Below, piece by piece: positions 50,517 through 60,004 of a stretch of DNA of 64,000 nucleotides. A program made the position numbers and the translations under genes. How positions within the stretch are numbered: position 1 is the first letter of the stretch; the number at the start of each line of letters is the position of its first letter. This DNA is from Clostridia bacterium. Lineage in GTDB: Bacteria > Bacillota > Clostridia > Oscillospirales > CAG-272. Below the pieces are notes generated by a model. It was not told where the DNA came from. It saw nothing but the letters and a program-made list of their open reading frames with translations, and searched no databases. Where the stretch lies: the NCBI GenBank assembly GCA_017536475.1, contig JAFXHH010000013.1, forward strand, positions 1 to 64,000, in the 5' to 3' direction.

Positions 50517-51845
50517 TTACGTTTCGGACAACTCAATAGAATAGACCTTTGCGTGACCGCTGCCCAAAAATTCAAGGCTGAAATCGAAAAACGGCTTGTC
50601 AAGAGCGCTGATATTTATCTCGTAGATCTTTCTGCCGCAATTTCCTTCAAGCTTAAAGGGCAATTTTTGCGCTGTGCGGAAGGCTCTCTTATCGCTCTGG
50701 TGCGTAGGATCGACGTAACAGCTGAATCCCACATTGCCTTCAACAACCTCTCCGTCAATCTCCGCATCCAACAAGATCCTCTTGCATTTGCCCGCAGAAA
50801 CAAACACGTGCGGCGAGCAAAGAGCTGTTTCCGAATCAAAATCAAAATCCAAGCAATTTTGGTTGCCGTATCCTTTATCCTTTGTTCCCTTATAATAGAA
50901 GTTCTGACGGTCTTCGGTAAAACTGAACTTTCGATGCTCCGCCTTGGAATCCAATGCAAGCGCAGTCTTTCTGATCTCGTCGACGTCTCCTACGATGAGA
51001 GAATAATTGAACGTATATACGATATTATAATCAAGGATAACGCATGTCGTCATAGATATAACGCTCGTCTGACCGTCCTTTGCTCCGCCCCAGCCCATAT
51101 CGGACACGTTACCCGCAAATCCCGTGATCGCACCGCACGTGTGGGGATTGTATACGCCGAGACCGTAATCGTTGTCGTCAAGTAACGCCACCCAGCTTTC
51201 AGGGTAAAGCACAAACTCCGATGGCCAGCGTCTTTCGGTCGTTTTACTGACGACCTCGGTCAACTCACCATCGGTTCCCGGCTGATCACCGATGTAGGAT
51301 ACGATCTTATAAAACTCACCGTTGGTATAGACCGCCGGAAGCTCCTGACCGCGAGCGTGATACTGTGTCTTATCAGAACGATTGTTGTTGAGTCTTGCCG
51401 TTACGTTGACCGTCTTATGATCAAGTGTATACCAAAGCTCAAAGGTGCACTCTCCGGGCACGTTATTGAGTGCCCACTGCATAGGAATGCACTTGACGTA
51501 CATCGTGTTACCCTCGATTTTGTACTCTAAAACCTTTGAGCGATTGAAGAAGCAATCTCCCGTTTGTATGGGATTCCACGGAGTGTGGGTCCAATGCTCT
51601 CCCATCTCGGTTCCTTCGGGATGAAAGGGTGCCGGCCCCGAGTAAAAGGAAAGCTGTACCTGTCTTCCCCAGTCCCAGCTATTTATAATGTTTTTGTGTC
51701 CATGCTCGGCAAGATACGTGATCGCGCCGCCAAGTGCGACGTTTGCACCGAGCTTGATATATTCATTTTCAATATAAACTACGTTTTCGTCGAGGATCTT
51801 GTAATCCTCCTCGAGTGCACGGTAATGAGGATCTTGGTTTGACAT
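50517..51845 (-). CDS. Uncharacterised soluble protein, tandem paralogue 2
   Basis: A 442-residue protein nearly collinear with paralogue 1, with most of the first 280 residues the same. Examples are the NSWDWGRQVQLSFYSGPAPFHPEG region and CIPMQWALNNVPGECTFELWY. No signal peptide. The start at 51845 follows AAAGGAG. It has its own promoter, so this looks like a recent duplication rather than a simple operon. Function unknown. Confidence 0.6.
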   Translation of the reverse strand: MSNQDPHYRALEEDYKILDENVVYIENEYIKLGANVALGGAITYLAEHGHKNIINSWDWGRQVQLSFYSGPAPFHPEGTEMGEHWTHTPWNPIQTGDCFFNRSKVLEYKIEGNTMYVKCIPMQWALNNVPGECTFELWYTLDHKTVNVTARLNNNRSDKTQYHARGQELPAVYTNGEFYKIVSYIGDQPGTDGELTEVVSKTTERRWPSEFVLYPESWVALLDDNDYGLGVYNPHTCGAITGFAGNVSDMGWGGAKDGQTSVISMTTCVILDYNIVYTFNYSLIVGDVDEIRKTALALDSKAEHRKFSFTEDRQNFYYKGTKDKGYGNQNCLDFDFDSETALCSPHVFVSAGKCKRILLDAEIDGEVVEGNVGFSCYVDPTHQSDKRAFRTAQKLPFKLEGNCGRKIYEINISALDKPFFDFSLEFLGSGHAKVYSIELSET

Positions 51846-51888
51846 ATTAGAAATCTCCTTTCTTGTATCCATAAAGGATCACAAGGTG

Positions 51889-51917
51889 ATTGTAACACTC
51901 CAGGGGATAAAAGTCAA
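51889..51917 (-). promoter_or_regulatory. Promoter of paralogue 2
   Basis: Minus-strand TTGACT (51917-51912), 17 bases, TACAAT (51894-51889). Confidence 0.65.
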
Positions 51918-51965
51918 TATAAAACGACAAATTTAAGCAAAAAAATCGCCGCAAAAAGCACTACT

Positions 51966-52001
51966 CAAAAAGCCTTCAAGCACAATGCTTGAAGGCTTTT
52001 T
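51966..52001 (-). terminator. Terminator of paralogue 3
   Basis: AAAAAGCCTTCAAGCA-CAA-TGCTTGAAGGCTTTTT immediately after the stop of paralogue 3. Confidence 0.9.
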
Positions 52002-52003
52002 AT

Positions 52004-53287
52004 TTATGCCAATTCGACCGAATAAAGCTTCAAATGCCCTTCGCTTGCAAATCTGAGTGAAAAGCCGACAAAGCAATCGTCCATCTCACTGATATCGAGG
52101 TCAAAAAGCTTTCTTTCGCCGTTTCCGACCATGCTGAACGGCAGCTTCTTATGCTCAAGTACAAAGCAGTTCTTTTCATCCAATCCCTTATATATATTGA
52201 AAATAATCTCGCCAGAAATCTCGCCGTCAAAGCAGGCGTCAAGTCTGATGCTCTTGCATTCGCACTTGCCGATGAAAACAGCAGGGCTCTTGAGCTCGGA
52301 TACTTTCTTGAAATCAAACTCAAGACAACCGCCCGTTCTCCATCCCTTATCACTGATATTATGATAGTAGAACTGATTTCTGTCGTGCTCAAAACTATAT
52401 TTCTTGCGGTCCACAAGCTTATCCTTTTGCTTTGCGACCTCGCGAATAAAGTTAACGTCACCAACGATCAAGGAATAATCATAAGAATAGACGATATCGT
52501 GGTCAAGGATAGCAGCCGCCAGAGGTGCAATATAACCAGTCTGCGAATCTTTTGGACCTCCCCAGCCCTTTTCACCGAAAAATCCGATCTTTGAAAGGTT
52601 GGTCACACCGATATAAACACCAAGCCCGTAATTATTGTCGTCAACAAGCGCGGACCAATTCTCCGTCGCAATGAAATTAAGCCAAGGCCAGCCAAGACCG
52701 TTGTCCTTGGTGACAAGCTCGGTCAACTCTCCATCGGTAAACGGTTCTGTACCAACATACGACACTCCCTTATACCATTCGCCGTTAGTATAAACTGCAG
52801 GCATCTCCTGATGGCGCGCGGGGTATTGCGTGGTGTCGGGGCGCGCGTTATTGATACGCGAGGTCACATTGACACAATAGCCGTCAAGTCGGTACCAAAC
52901 CTCAAACGTGCACTCGCCGGGGTGATTGTTGAGTGGCCAATGCATAGGAATACATTTTACGTAGATTTCATTGTTTTCGCAACGGTAATCAAGCACCCTC
53001 GAGCGATTTCTGTAATAATCTCCCGACTGGATAGGATTCCAACCGATAAACTTCCAGTTGTCTGCCATCTGAACCCCATCAGGTTGAAAAGGAACGGGAG
53101 GCGCGTAAAATGACATCTGCACCTGTCTGCCCCAATCGGCGCTATTGATCAGATTCTTTTTGCCCTTTTCGGCAAGATAGGTAAGCGCGCCGCCAAGCGC
53201 AAGATTCGCGCCAAGCTTCAAATGCTCATTTTCAATATAAATAATGTTTTCGCCCTCAAGATATTTATCATAGATCTGTTCCGACAT
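52004..53287 (-). CDS. Uncharacterised soluble protein, tandem paralogue 3
   Basis: A 427-residue, more diverged member of the same family: GGALTYLAEKGKKNLINSADWGRQVQMSFY, WNPIQSGDYYRNRSRVLDY, ARHQEMPAVYTNGEWYKGVSY, AAILDHDIVYSYDYSLIVGDV. No signal peptide. The start at 53287 follows GGAGGG. Its own promoter and terminator make it a separate unit. Shared invariant Trp, Asp, Glu and His residues point to a common ligand or active site. Confidence 0.6.
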   Translation of the reverse strand: MSEQIYDKYLEGENIIYIENEHLKLGANLALGGALTYLAEKGKKNLINSADWGRQVQMSFYAPPVPFQPDGVQMADNWKFIGWNPIQSGDYYRNRSRVLDYRCENNEIYVKCIPMHWPLNNHPGECTFEVWYRLDGYCVNVTSRINNARPDTTQYPARHQEMPAVYTNGEWYKGVSYVGTEPFTDGELTELVTKDNGLGWPWLNFIATENWSALVDDNNYGLGVYIGVTNLSKIGFFGEKGWGGPKDSQTGYIAPLAAAILDHDIVYSYDYSLIVGDVNFIREVAKQKDKLVDRKKYSFEHDRNQFYYHNISDKGWRTGGCLEFDFKKVSELKSPAVFIGKCECKSIRLDACFDGEISGEIIFNIYKGLDEKNCFVLEHKKLPFSMVGNGERKLFDLDISEMDDCFVGFSLRFASEGHLKLYSVELA

Positions 53288-53320
53288 AATAACCCTCCGC
53301 AATTTTTTGGATACACTTGA

Positions 53321-53349
53321 ATTATACCATTCATTTTCATTTTTGTCAA
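53321..53349 (-). promoter_or_regulatory. Promoter of paralogue 3
   Basis: Minus-strand TTGACA (53349-53344), 17 bases, TATAAT (53326-53321). Confidence 0.8.
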
Positions 53350-53375
53350 TCAACTTCTACAAATTGCAGCTTTGA

Positions 53376-53409
53376 AAAACAGGGTGTCGCTTTTGCGACA
53401 CCCTGTTTT
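53376..53409 (-). terminator. Terminator of the opp operon
   Basis: AAAACAGGGTGTCGC-TTTT-GCGACACCCTGTTTTC at the end of the last opp-operon gene. Confidence 0.9.
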
Positions 53410-53410
53410 C

Positions 53411-53812
53411 TTATAAGATGGTTCTAATAACGATCGGAATAACCGACAAAGCGACTAATATCAATCCTACCACGAGGATAAAATGCGGAGCAGGACCTCT
53501 TTTCTTGGCCTTTGCCTCCTTGTAGTCGTAAAAAGTTCGGCTTTCAAGCTTGATGAACGGCAAAAGCGAATGAGCTCCAACGTTTACCGCATAACTGATC
53601 ATATCGAAAAAGCCTGTTGATGCTATCCACGCAAGACCGCCAATAGAAGCCATCAAGGCACCGGGGAAGAAAAACGCATCACAGAGAATTGCCATTACAT
53701 CCTTTGCAGACAATCCGGAGGATCCAAACAATCCCTCAAACGCCATGACAAAAACCGCCAACACAACGCCAATGGCACTGCAAACTCCATACTGCAAAAG
53801 CTTTTTCTTCAC
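53411..53812 (-). CDS. DUF3899-like membrane protein in the opp operon
   Basis: A 133-residue protein with three hydrophobic segments (about residues 8-28, 45-70, 110-131) and the DUF3899-type SAKDVMAILCDAFFFPGALMA region. The GTG start follows AGAGGG and lies three bases after the oppF stop, so it is cotranscribed with the transporter. Its role is unknown; it may assist the permease. Confidence 0.65.
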   Translation of the reverse strand: MKKKLLQYGVCSAIGVVLAVFVMAFEGLFGSSGLSAKDVMAILCDAFFFPGALMASIGGLAWIASTGFFDMISYAVNVGAHSLLPFIKLESRTFYDYKEAKAKKRGPAPHFILVVGLILVALSVIPIVIRTIL

Positions 53813-53815
53813 TTT

Positions 53816-54952
53816 TTAGCCCTCTACGCTTTCTCTGTACTTCTTCTCCTCGGAATCGGAGCAAAGAACAAAATGTCCGGGAACTACTTCTCTGAAGCTG
53901 GGCTTCTCTACCGAATAATCGTGGTCGCGAAGCGGAGCGTATGTGATACGCTGTCTGGTCTTCTCATAGTTCGGATCGGGCAGGGGGATTGCCGACAGAA
54001 GTGAACGGGTGTAGGGATGCATAGGATTGCGGAAAAGCTCATCTGAATCTGCAAGCTCAACCATCTTTCCGAAGTACATAACGCCGATTCTGTCAGAGAA
54101 GTACTTAACGACAGACAGGTCATGTGCGATAAAGAGAATGGTAAGTCCAAGCTCTTCGCGAAGCTCGTTGAGCAGATTGATTACCTGCGCCTGAACCGAC
54201 ACATCAAGTGCGGATACGGGCTCGTCGGCAATGATCATCTCGGGGCGCATTACCACCGATCTTGCAATGCCGATACGCTGCTTCTGTCCGCCCGAGAACT
54301 CGTGAGGATATCTACCTGCGTGCTCTCTTACAAGACCAACCTTGTCGAGAACGTCATATACCTGCTCATCGATATATTTCTTATCCTTGATTCCCTTGAT
54401 AACCATACCCTCGGCAATGATCTCGCGCACTGTCATACGGGGATTAAGCGATGCAACGGGGTCCTGGAAGATCATCTGAATCTGTGTTACCAGATCTCTG
54501 TCAACATTTGCGTTCTCACGCTTAGCGCGTGCCATCGCCTTCTTGTTCTCGGAGATTGTCTCCTTAAGCTTTGCATTGATCTCGGCAATGGTCTTGTCAT
54601 TTTCAGCCTTTTTATCAGGATTAGCCTTGCTATCAGCTTCAAGCGCGGCAACCTCTTCCTTTGCCTGTGCGTTTGCACTCTTTATGGCTTCCTTGTATCC
54701 AAGGAGTCCCGCACCAATGCGCTGGCCCTTGAAGTAAACGTTGCCTCCGGTAGGATTATAGAGCTTGATGATAGTACGGCCTGTGGTGGTCTTTCCGCAT
54801 CCGGACTCGCCAACAAGACCGAACACCTCTCCCTTCTTGATGTCGAAGGAGACCTTGTCTACTGCCTTCAGAGGACCGAAGTGCTGTGAAAGCTCTTCAA
54901 CCTTAAGAAGAACCTCTCCCGTCTGAACTTCAGGATATTTCTTATCAGACAT
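53816..54952 (-). CDS. oppF: Oligopeptide ABC transporter ATPase OppF with inserted helical segment
   Basis: A 378-residue ATPase. Walker A GESGCGKT at 48-55, Q-loop QMIFQDPVASLNP (Gln162), signature SGGQKQR, Walker B MIIADEPVSALDV, and the C-terminal Opp/Dpp extension. Between Walker A and the Q-loop there is an extra ~65-residue Lys/Glu/Ala-rich helical stretch (about 84-150), absent from ordinary OppF. The start at 54952 follows AAAGGAGG and overlaps oppD by eight bases. Confidence 0.92.
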   Translation of the reverse strand: MSDKKYPEVQTGEVLLKVEELSQHFGPLKAVDKVSFDIKKGEVFGLVGESGCGKTTTGRTIIKLYNPTGGNVYFKGQRIGAGLLGYKEAIKSANAQAKEEVAALEADSKANPDKKAENDKTIAEINAKLKETISENKKAMARAKRENANVDRDLVTQIQMIFQDPVASLNPRMTVREIIAEGMVIKGIKDKKYIDEQVYDVLDKVGLVREHAGRYPHEFSGGQKQRIGIARSVVMRPEMIIADEPVSALDVSVQAQVINLLNELREELGLTILFIAHDLSVVKYFSDRIGVMYFGKMVELADSDELFRNPMHPYTRSLLSAIPLPDPNYEKTRQRITYAPLRDHDYSVEKPSFREVVPGHFVLCSDSEEKKYRESVEG

Positions 54953-57146
54953 CTTCGTTGCCTCCTTTTTCATTCATTCTGGCAATACGCTCTTTGATAA
55001 TCTTAGGCATATCAACCTTGGGAGCGTCGGGATGGAGCAACCATGTCGCTGCCGAGTGTGTCTCGGAAATCTTGAACATAGGAGGCTGCACCTCAAAGTC
55101 TACCTTAAGAGCGTACTTGTTTCTCTCCGCGAAAGCATCGCCAACGGGAGGATAGATCATGTTTGGAGGAGTTCCCGGGATCGCTTCAAGCTTTTCGTTA
55201 GTGTCGAGGTCAGGCATAGAAGAAAGCAATGCCCAGGTGTAAGGATGAGCAGGACTGTAGAAGATGTCTTCCGAGGTACCGTACTCAACGATCTTACCTG
55301 CGTACATAACGCCGATTCTGTCCGCCATATTCGCAACGACGCCTAGGTCGTGGGTTATGAATATGATGGAAAGCTGTCTTTCCTTCTTGATCTTATTGAT
55401 AAGCTCAAGGATCTGAGACTGGATCGTAACGTCAAGCGCCGTGGTAGGCTCGTCACAGATAAGGATATCAGGGTTAGCAACGAGAGCGATCGCAATAACG
55501 ATTCTCTGTCTCATACCGCCGGAGAACTCGAAGGGATACTGATTATAACGGGTACGAGGCTCGGGGATACCAACCTCCTCCATCAGCTTGATCGCCTTTT
55601 CCTTTGCCATGCGCTTGGTTATTTTATAAACCACCTCAGAAGCATGTGCCTTCAGATAATCGATCAGTCCAACCGCATTTTTGTCGAAATCACGGCTCTC
55701 AAAATTTTCAATATCCGCCTTATATTTTCTTTCAAGACGGTCTATGACCGAAACACAATCATCGCGAAGGTCCTCAAGATCGTAAACGTTCTTGGGAACG
55801 ACCTTCCAATCGATCTTCTTTCCTCTTGCGATAAGAGCCTCGCGCTTTGCACTCTGACGCGCGTAACGTCTTTCTTCTTTGGGATTGAGCTTTTCATAAG
55901 TGAAGTACTTATTAGCTGCAGTCTTTAAGCTCGAGGAAAAGGTGTAAGCAATGTTGTCCTTATTGTATTCAAGTCTATCAATAGAACTCTCAACAACCTT
56001 GCACAGAGCTGCAACGACTTCCTTGGTTGCTCCTTTTTCAATGCGGGGAGTGTTAAGGAAGTAATCTCTTGCTTTAGCAAGCTCGTCAAGAACTTTCTTT
56101 TTACATTCGAGCGACTTCTCTGCTGAATAACGAATAGCCATAGTTTCGTACTTGATGAATTCAGCCATATAGGTTTCATCAAGATATTTTACAGCCATTT
56201 CGTTGAGAGCGTTAATGTCTCTCTTATCAAGAACCACATTGGGATTTTTGTAAACGTAGTATCCTATGCGGAAGAAGTTCGGCTGAGGACGTTCGAGAAT
56301 TTCTGTGAGAAGATTCTCAACAAGATCCTTCAAAGCTTCCGTGAGTTCTGCGGAAAGAACGTAAGTCTGAGGCTTTCCGTCCTTGCCGATAGGCGCCTTA
56401 TATCCACTTCTGCATCTTTCGAGAGTTGCAATAGTGGATGCGAGCTGTGCATCATATCCTGCAGTAAGGAAATCATCCTTAACTCGACCAAGAGTCTGGA
56501 TATACTCACCCAGATCACGCTTAACGTCAAGCTTCTGCTTCTTCTCTGCCATATATAGGAAGTTTTCAAGCTGGGCCTTAAGCTCCTCTGCATAAGCGCG
56601 AGCCGCATTGTAGCTGTTTTCAAGACGGATAGCAAGAATATTGAAATCGTCAAAAGTCTTGATCATTTCAGCTATCTGATCTTCCGACTTGTCCGTTCTC
56701 GCAGCGGATGCAAGCATAGCCTCCTTGAGATATCTCAGGGTGGTATTGAACTCAGCTCTTGCTCTCTTGCGGTTAGTCTTGTTTTTAAGAAGCATAGCCT
56801 CCGTGATCTGCTTGCCGATCTTAACGATAGGGTCAAGAGAAGAAAGCGGATCTTGGAAAATCATAGAAATTTTGTCACCGCGAATCTTGCACATTTCCTC
56901 CTCGGTGATCTTGAGAAGGTCGCGTCCGTCGTAAAGGATCTCTCCACCCTCAACAATAGAGTTTCCCGCAAGGATTCCGAGGATCGCCTTGGAGGTAACC
57001 GACTTACCCGAGCCGGACTCACCAACGATAGCGAGAGTTTCTCCCTTTTGGAGATTGAAGGAGATATTTCTTACCGCCTTAACGGTACCACTGTTGGTAC
57101 GGAAGGATATTTTTAAGTTTTTTACTTCAAGAATGTTGTTAGCCAT
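54945..57146 (-). CDS. oppD: Oligopeptide ABC transporter ATPase OppD with a very large insertion
   Basis: A 733-residue protein, about twice the usual ~330. Walker A GESGSGKS (42-49) and Q-loop MIFQDPLSSLDP (Gln98) are normal, but the signature SGGMRQR is at 542-548 instead of near 160. The ~380 residues between are mostly charged helices (e.g. RVKDDFLTAGYDAQLASTIA), with no motif I recognise. After them come Walker B ILICDEPTTALDV, the H-loop ITHDLG and the C-terminal peptide-transporter extension. The frame is open throughout, so this is a real fusion or insertion, not an artefact of start choice. Confidence 0.92.
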   Translation of the reverse strand: MANNILEVKNLKISFRTNSGTVKAVRNISFNLQKGETLAIVGESGSGKSVTSKAILGILAGNSIVEGGEILYDGRDLLKITEEEMCKIRGDKISMIFQDPLSSLDPIVKIGKQITEAMLLKNKTNRKRARAEFNTTLRYLKEAMLASAARTDKSEDQIAEMIKTFDDFNILAIRLENSYNAARAYAEELKAQLENFLYMAEKKQKLDVKRDLGEYIQTLGRVKDDFLTAGYDAQLASTIATLERCRSGYKAPIGKDGKPQTYVLSAELTEALKDLVENLLTEILERPQPNFFRIGYYVYKNPNVVLDKRDINALNEMAVKYLDETYMAEFIKYETMAIRYSAEKSLECKKKVLDELAKARDYFLNTPRIEKGATKEVVAALCKVVESSIDRLEYNKDNIAYTFSSSLKTAANKYFTYEKLNPKEERRYARQSAKREALIARGKKIDWKVVPKNVYDLEDLRDDCVSVIDRLERKYKADIENFESRDFDKNAVGLIDYLKAHASEVVYKITKRMAKEKAIKLMEEVGIPEPRTRYNQYPFEFSGGMRQRIVIAIALVANPDILICDEPTTALDVTIQSQILELINKIKKERQLSIIFITHDLGVVANMADRIGVMYAGKIVEYGTSEDIFYSPAHPYTWALLSSMPDLDTNEKLEAIPGTPPNMIYPPVGDAFAERNKYALKVDFEVQPPMFKISETHSAATWLLHPDAPKVDMPKIIKERIARMNEKGGNEDV

Positions 57147-57149
57147 TTA

Positions 57150-58751
57150 TCATTCCTCCGTTCCTCTGAGTGATGGGTTGAATGCGTCGCGCAAGCCGTT
57201 ACCGAACAGGTTGAAGCATATCATGAGGAGAGATATGAACAATGCAGGGAACAACATAACGTGAGGCTTTTCCGTCCAGGTACCCTCTGCCTGTGCAAGA
57301 ACGGTACCCAAGGAGGTGCTGGTCTTCGAGTTCAGGTTTACTATACCGAGGTAGGTAAGCATAGACTCGGAGAAGATAACTCCGGGGATCGCAAGTACCG
57401 AGGAGGTAATGATCGTGCCGAGAGTGTTGGGGAAGATGTGCTTCCAGATGATACGGCTATCCTTTGCTCCAAGAGTTCTTGCAGCCATAACATATTCCTG
57501 ATTTTTGAATCTATAGAACTGAGTTCTTACAAGACCTGCCGTGCCTATCCATCCCGTTAACACAAATGCAAATATCAAGCTTGGGATAGCGCCCACCTTA
57601 GCCGCCAGATGTATCTGGAACAGCGTAGATACGACGATAAACGGAACGCCCGAAAGAACGTATACGACAAATTCCATTATCAGGTCGGGAGCACCGCCGT
57701 AGTAACCCTCGATCGCGCCATACATAGCGCCGAGGATAAAGTTAATAGCGAAAATACAAACCGAGAACAGCAAGCTCAAGCGAAGACCCATTGCGATACG
57801 CTGTGCGAGATCGTATCCCGAAACGTCGGTACCGAAAAGGAACTCGGGCTCTGCACCATCGTGAGTATAACGATAGTAGTTATAATAAAGAACTCTTACC
57901 TGATACTCTGCGGTCTCTACCGTGTTACCGCCGCCCTGATACTTCCAATATCTGAGCTCTCCCTTGTTTTCTCCGCTGGTATAACGAAGGTAGTTGTCCT
58001 CAAGAACGACCTCGTCAACGTTCTCGAACTCGATTTTCTTAACCTTGCCACTCTTGTTGGTATACAAAGGATTTCCCTTTTCGTCGGTCTTGTACCACCA
58101 GTTTGCATCGGTAGCACTGTAGCAATATTCCTTGGTGTTGATAAGAGGATAAAGGACCTGAATTCCGGTCTCCTCCTGCCAAGCAACGATTTTTGCATAT
58201 TCTTCCTGAGAAACCTGCTTGTAGATAAATCCAACCGAAAGGTACTCGTCTACGTTAGCGTAGTAGATATTGTTGACGTTCTTACCCTGTTCGGTCTGGA
58301 CCACCTTTTCAAGATTAGTCACAGGCTGAAGGGGGTTGTCCTGCGCCAACGCTTCGCCGATAGAGGGCATATTTTCAAAATTTACGGTTGCCGCAATTCC
58401 CTTTGCGATCTCGAGAATGTACGCGCGCTCGTTGTAGTCCTTGTTAACGTCTCCCGTAGCAATTCCAATATTGGAAAGCAGAAGATTTCTGGGGGTTTTC
58501 TTTGCGTAATAAGTGTCGAACTCGGTACCCGTGCCACTGTCGAAGAAGGGCATAACCACCGCGAACACAACTATCAAAAGAATAATGATAGCAGCAACAA
58601 TGGACGCCTTGTTCTTGCAGAAGCGGCGCCATGCGTCCTTGAAATAGCCTATGGGCTTATCATCGAACTTCTGATCCTTTATATGATCGCCGAGATTAGC
58701 CAGGGCGAGCTTTTCCTTCGGGATCGAGTTAATATTAATTTCTTTTGCCAT
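57150..58751 (-). CDS. oppC: Oligopeptide ABC transporter permease OppC with extracellular insertion
   Basis: A 533-residue permease, against about 300 usually. An N-terminal cytoplasmic stretch and TM1 (SIVAAIIILLIVVFAVVMPF) are followed by some 220 residues predicted outside the membrane. Only then comes the standard FGTDVSGYDLAQRIAMGLRLSLL element and the remaining helices with the EAA-like loop (VRTQFYRFKNQEYVMAARTLGA). The start at 58751 follows GGGAGAAAG. Confidence 0.92.
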   Translation of the reverse strand: MAKEININSIPKEKLALANLGDHIKDQKFDDKPIGYFKDAWRRFCKNKASIVAAIIILLIVVFAVVMPFFDSGTGTEFDTYYAKKTPRNLLLSNIGIATGDVNKDYNERAYILEIAKGIAATVNFENMPSIGEALAQDNPLQPVTNLEKVVQTEQGKNVNNIYYANVDEYLSVGFIYKQVSQEEYAKIVAWQEETGIQVLYPLINTKEYCYSATDANWWYKTDEKGNPLYTNKSGKVKKIEFENVDEVVLEDNYLRYTSGENKGELRYWKYQGGGNTVETAEYQVRVLYYNYYRYTHDGAEPEFLFGTDVSGYDLAQRIAMGLRLSLLFSVCIFAINFILGAMYGAIEGYYGGAPDLIMEFVVYVLSGVPFIVVSTLFQIHLAAKVGAIPSLIFAFVLTGWIGTAGLVRTQFYRFKNQEYVMAARTLGAKDSRIIWKHIFPNTLGTIITSSVLAIPGVIFSESMLTYLGIVNLNSKTSTSLGTVLAQAEGTWTEKPHVMLFPALFISLLMICFNLFGNGLRDAFNPSLRGTEE

Positions 58752-58752
58752 A

Positions 58753-59718
58753 TTATCTTTCTCCCATTCTGATTCTAGGATCAATAAATCCGTAGCTGAT
58801 ATCGATTATGATACCCGAAAGCAGACCGATAGCGGTGTAGAAGATACAGTCCATCATAAATACGTCGTAGTCGCGGCTGAATATCGACTGAGTATAGAGC
58901 GCGCCGACTCCGGGGATGGAGAATATCTGCTCAATGATGAGCGAACCGCCGAGGATACCGACAAAGCTTCCCAAAATAGAGGGAAGGATCGGAACCATTG
59001 CATTCTTAAGAGCGTGACGGGTAGTTGCCTGCGATCTGGTAAGACCTTTTGTGCGGGCAAGAAGCATATAGTCGGAGGTCAAGGTCTCGGTAAGCTCAGC
59101 TCTGGTGAAACGGCACAGACCTGCGATCTGACCAAAGGAAAGTGCGAGTATCGGGGGGATCATACTGTGGAACATGGTCCAGGAGAACCAGGTTCCGCCC
59201 GCATCTGCGAGCGAGGAGATTACCGGTGGGAACCAGTCAAGCTTGAAGTACAGGAAATACTGCACCAAGAAAGCATAAACGTAGCTTGGCACCGATACGA
59301 ACAGTATGACCATAACGCTTATGAGATGGTCCTGCCACTTATTCTTCTTGATAGCTGCATAGATACCGAAAAGAATTCCAAGCGGAACCGCAAACAAAAG
59401 CGAGTACAGATTTACAAGAACCGTAGGCAGAAGTCTGCCGACGAGAAGATCCCAGGCGGGAGCCGTCTTCTTGATTACCCACGAGGTTCCAAAATCGAAT
59501 TCGGTAAATATTCCCTTGAGATATATACCGTACTGAACGAGGAGAGGCTCATCGTAGCCGCGAGCGTTCCATATATCCTCAATCTGCTGCTTCTGAGCTT
59601 CGGTCGCGCCTTCGGGAGGAGACATAGGCAACGCCCTAATAAGCACGAAGCATATCGTAGTGATACAGAATAATGCCACAAGCATCAGCAAAATTCTTTT
59701 AAATACATACTTGATCAT
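58753..59718 (-). CDS. oppB: Oligopeptide ABC transporter permease OppB
   Basis: A 321-residue permease with the usual N-terminus (KYVFKRILLMLVALFCITTICF), a short outside region, GTSWVIKKTAPAWDLL, and the coupling loop RFTRAELTETLTSDYMLLARTKGL. Length is close to normal, unlike its partners. The start at 59718 has AAAGG upstream. It lies one base before oppC. Confidence 0.93.
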   Translation of the reverse strand: MIKYVFKRILLMLVALFCITTICFVLIRALPMSPPEGATEAQKQQIEDIWNARGYDEPLLVQYGIYLKGIFTEFDFGTSWVIKKTAPAWDLLVGRLLPTVLVNLYSLLFAVPLGILFGIYAAIKKNKWQDHLISVMVILFVSVPSYVYAFLVQYFLYFKLDWFPPVISSLADAGGTWFSWTMFHSMIPPILALSFGQIAGLCRFTRAELTETLTSDYMLLARTKGLTRSQATTRHALKNAMVPILPSILGSFVGILGGSLIIEQIFSIPGVGALYTQSIFSRDYDVFMMDCIFYTAIGLLSGIIIDISYGFIDPRIRMGER

Positions 59719-60004
59719 TTTAACTAACCTTTCAAAATTAGGTTTCTGATTTACCCATAAGGGCAACCTAACCTTGGGAAAATCGAGCCAAAGCCACCTC
59801 GCACGCTTAAGCGAACGCATTCGCTTTGACGCAATTTTCCCAAGGTTATAAACAATGTATTACCATTTTTATAGCTTTTCTCGGGTGATTGTCTGAGCAA
59901 ATCATATAAATTACGAGGTCTTAAAATCGCAAAGTAATGGGAGAATAAATCCTCCCATTACCCTGCGTATTTTTAGATCACTCTAAAATTATTTGCTTGC
60001 GGTA
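59719..60004 (-). promoter_or_regulatory. oppA-oppB intercistronic region with two hairpins
   Basis: On the minus strand a hairpin TAATGGGAG/CTCCCATTA lies at 59961-59934, just after oppA. A second perfect 14-bp inverted repeat AACCTTGGGAAAAT/ATTTTCCCAAGGTT spans 59847-59770. Neither has a strong T-run. They fit partial termination or mRNA stabilisation that would raise binding-protein levels above the permease. No promoter is obvious. Confidence 0.6.
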
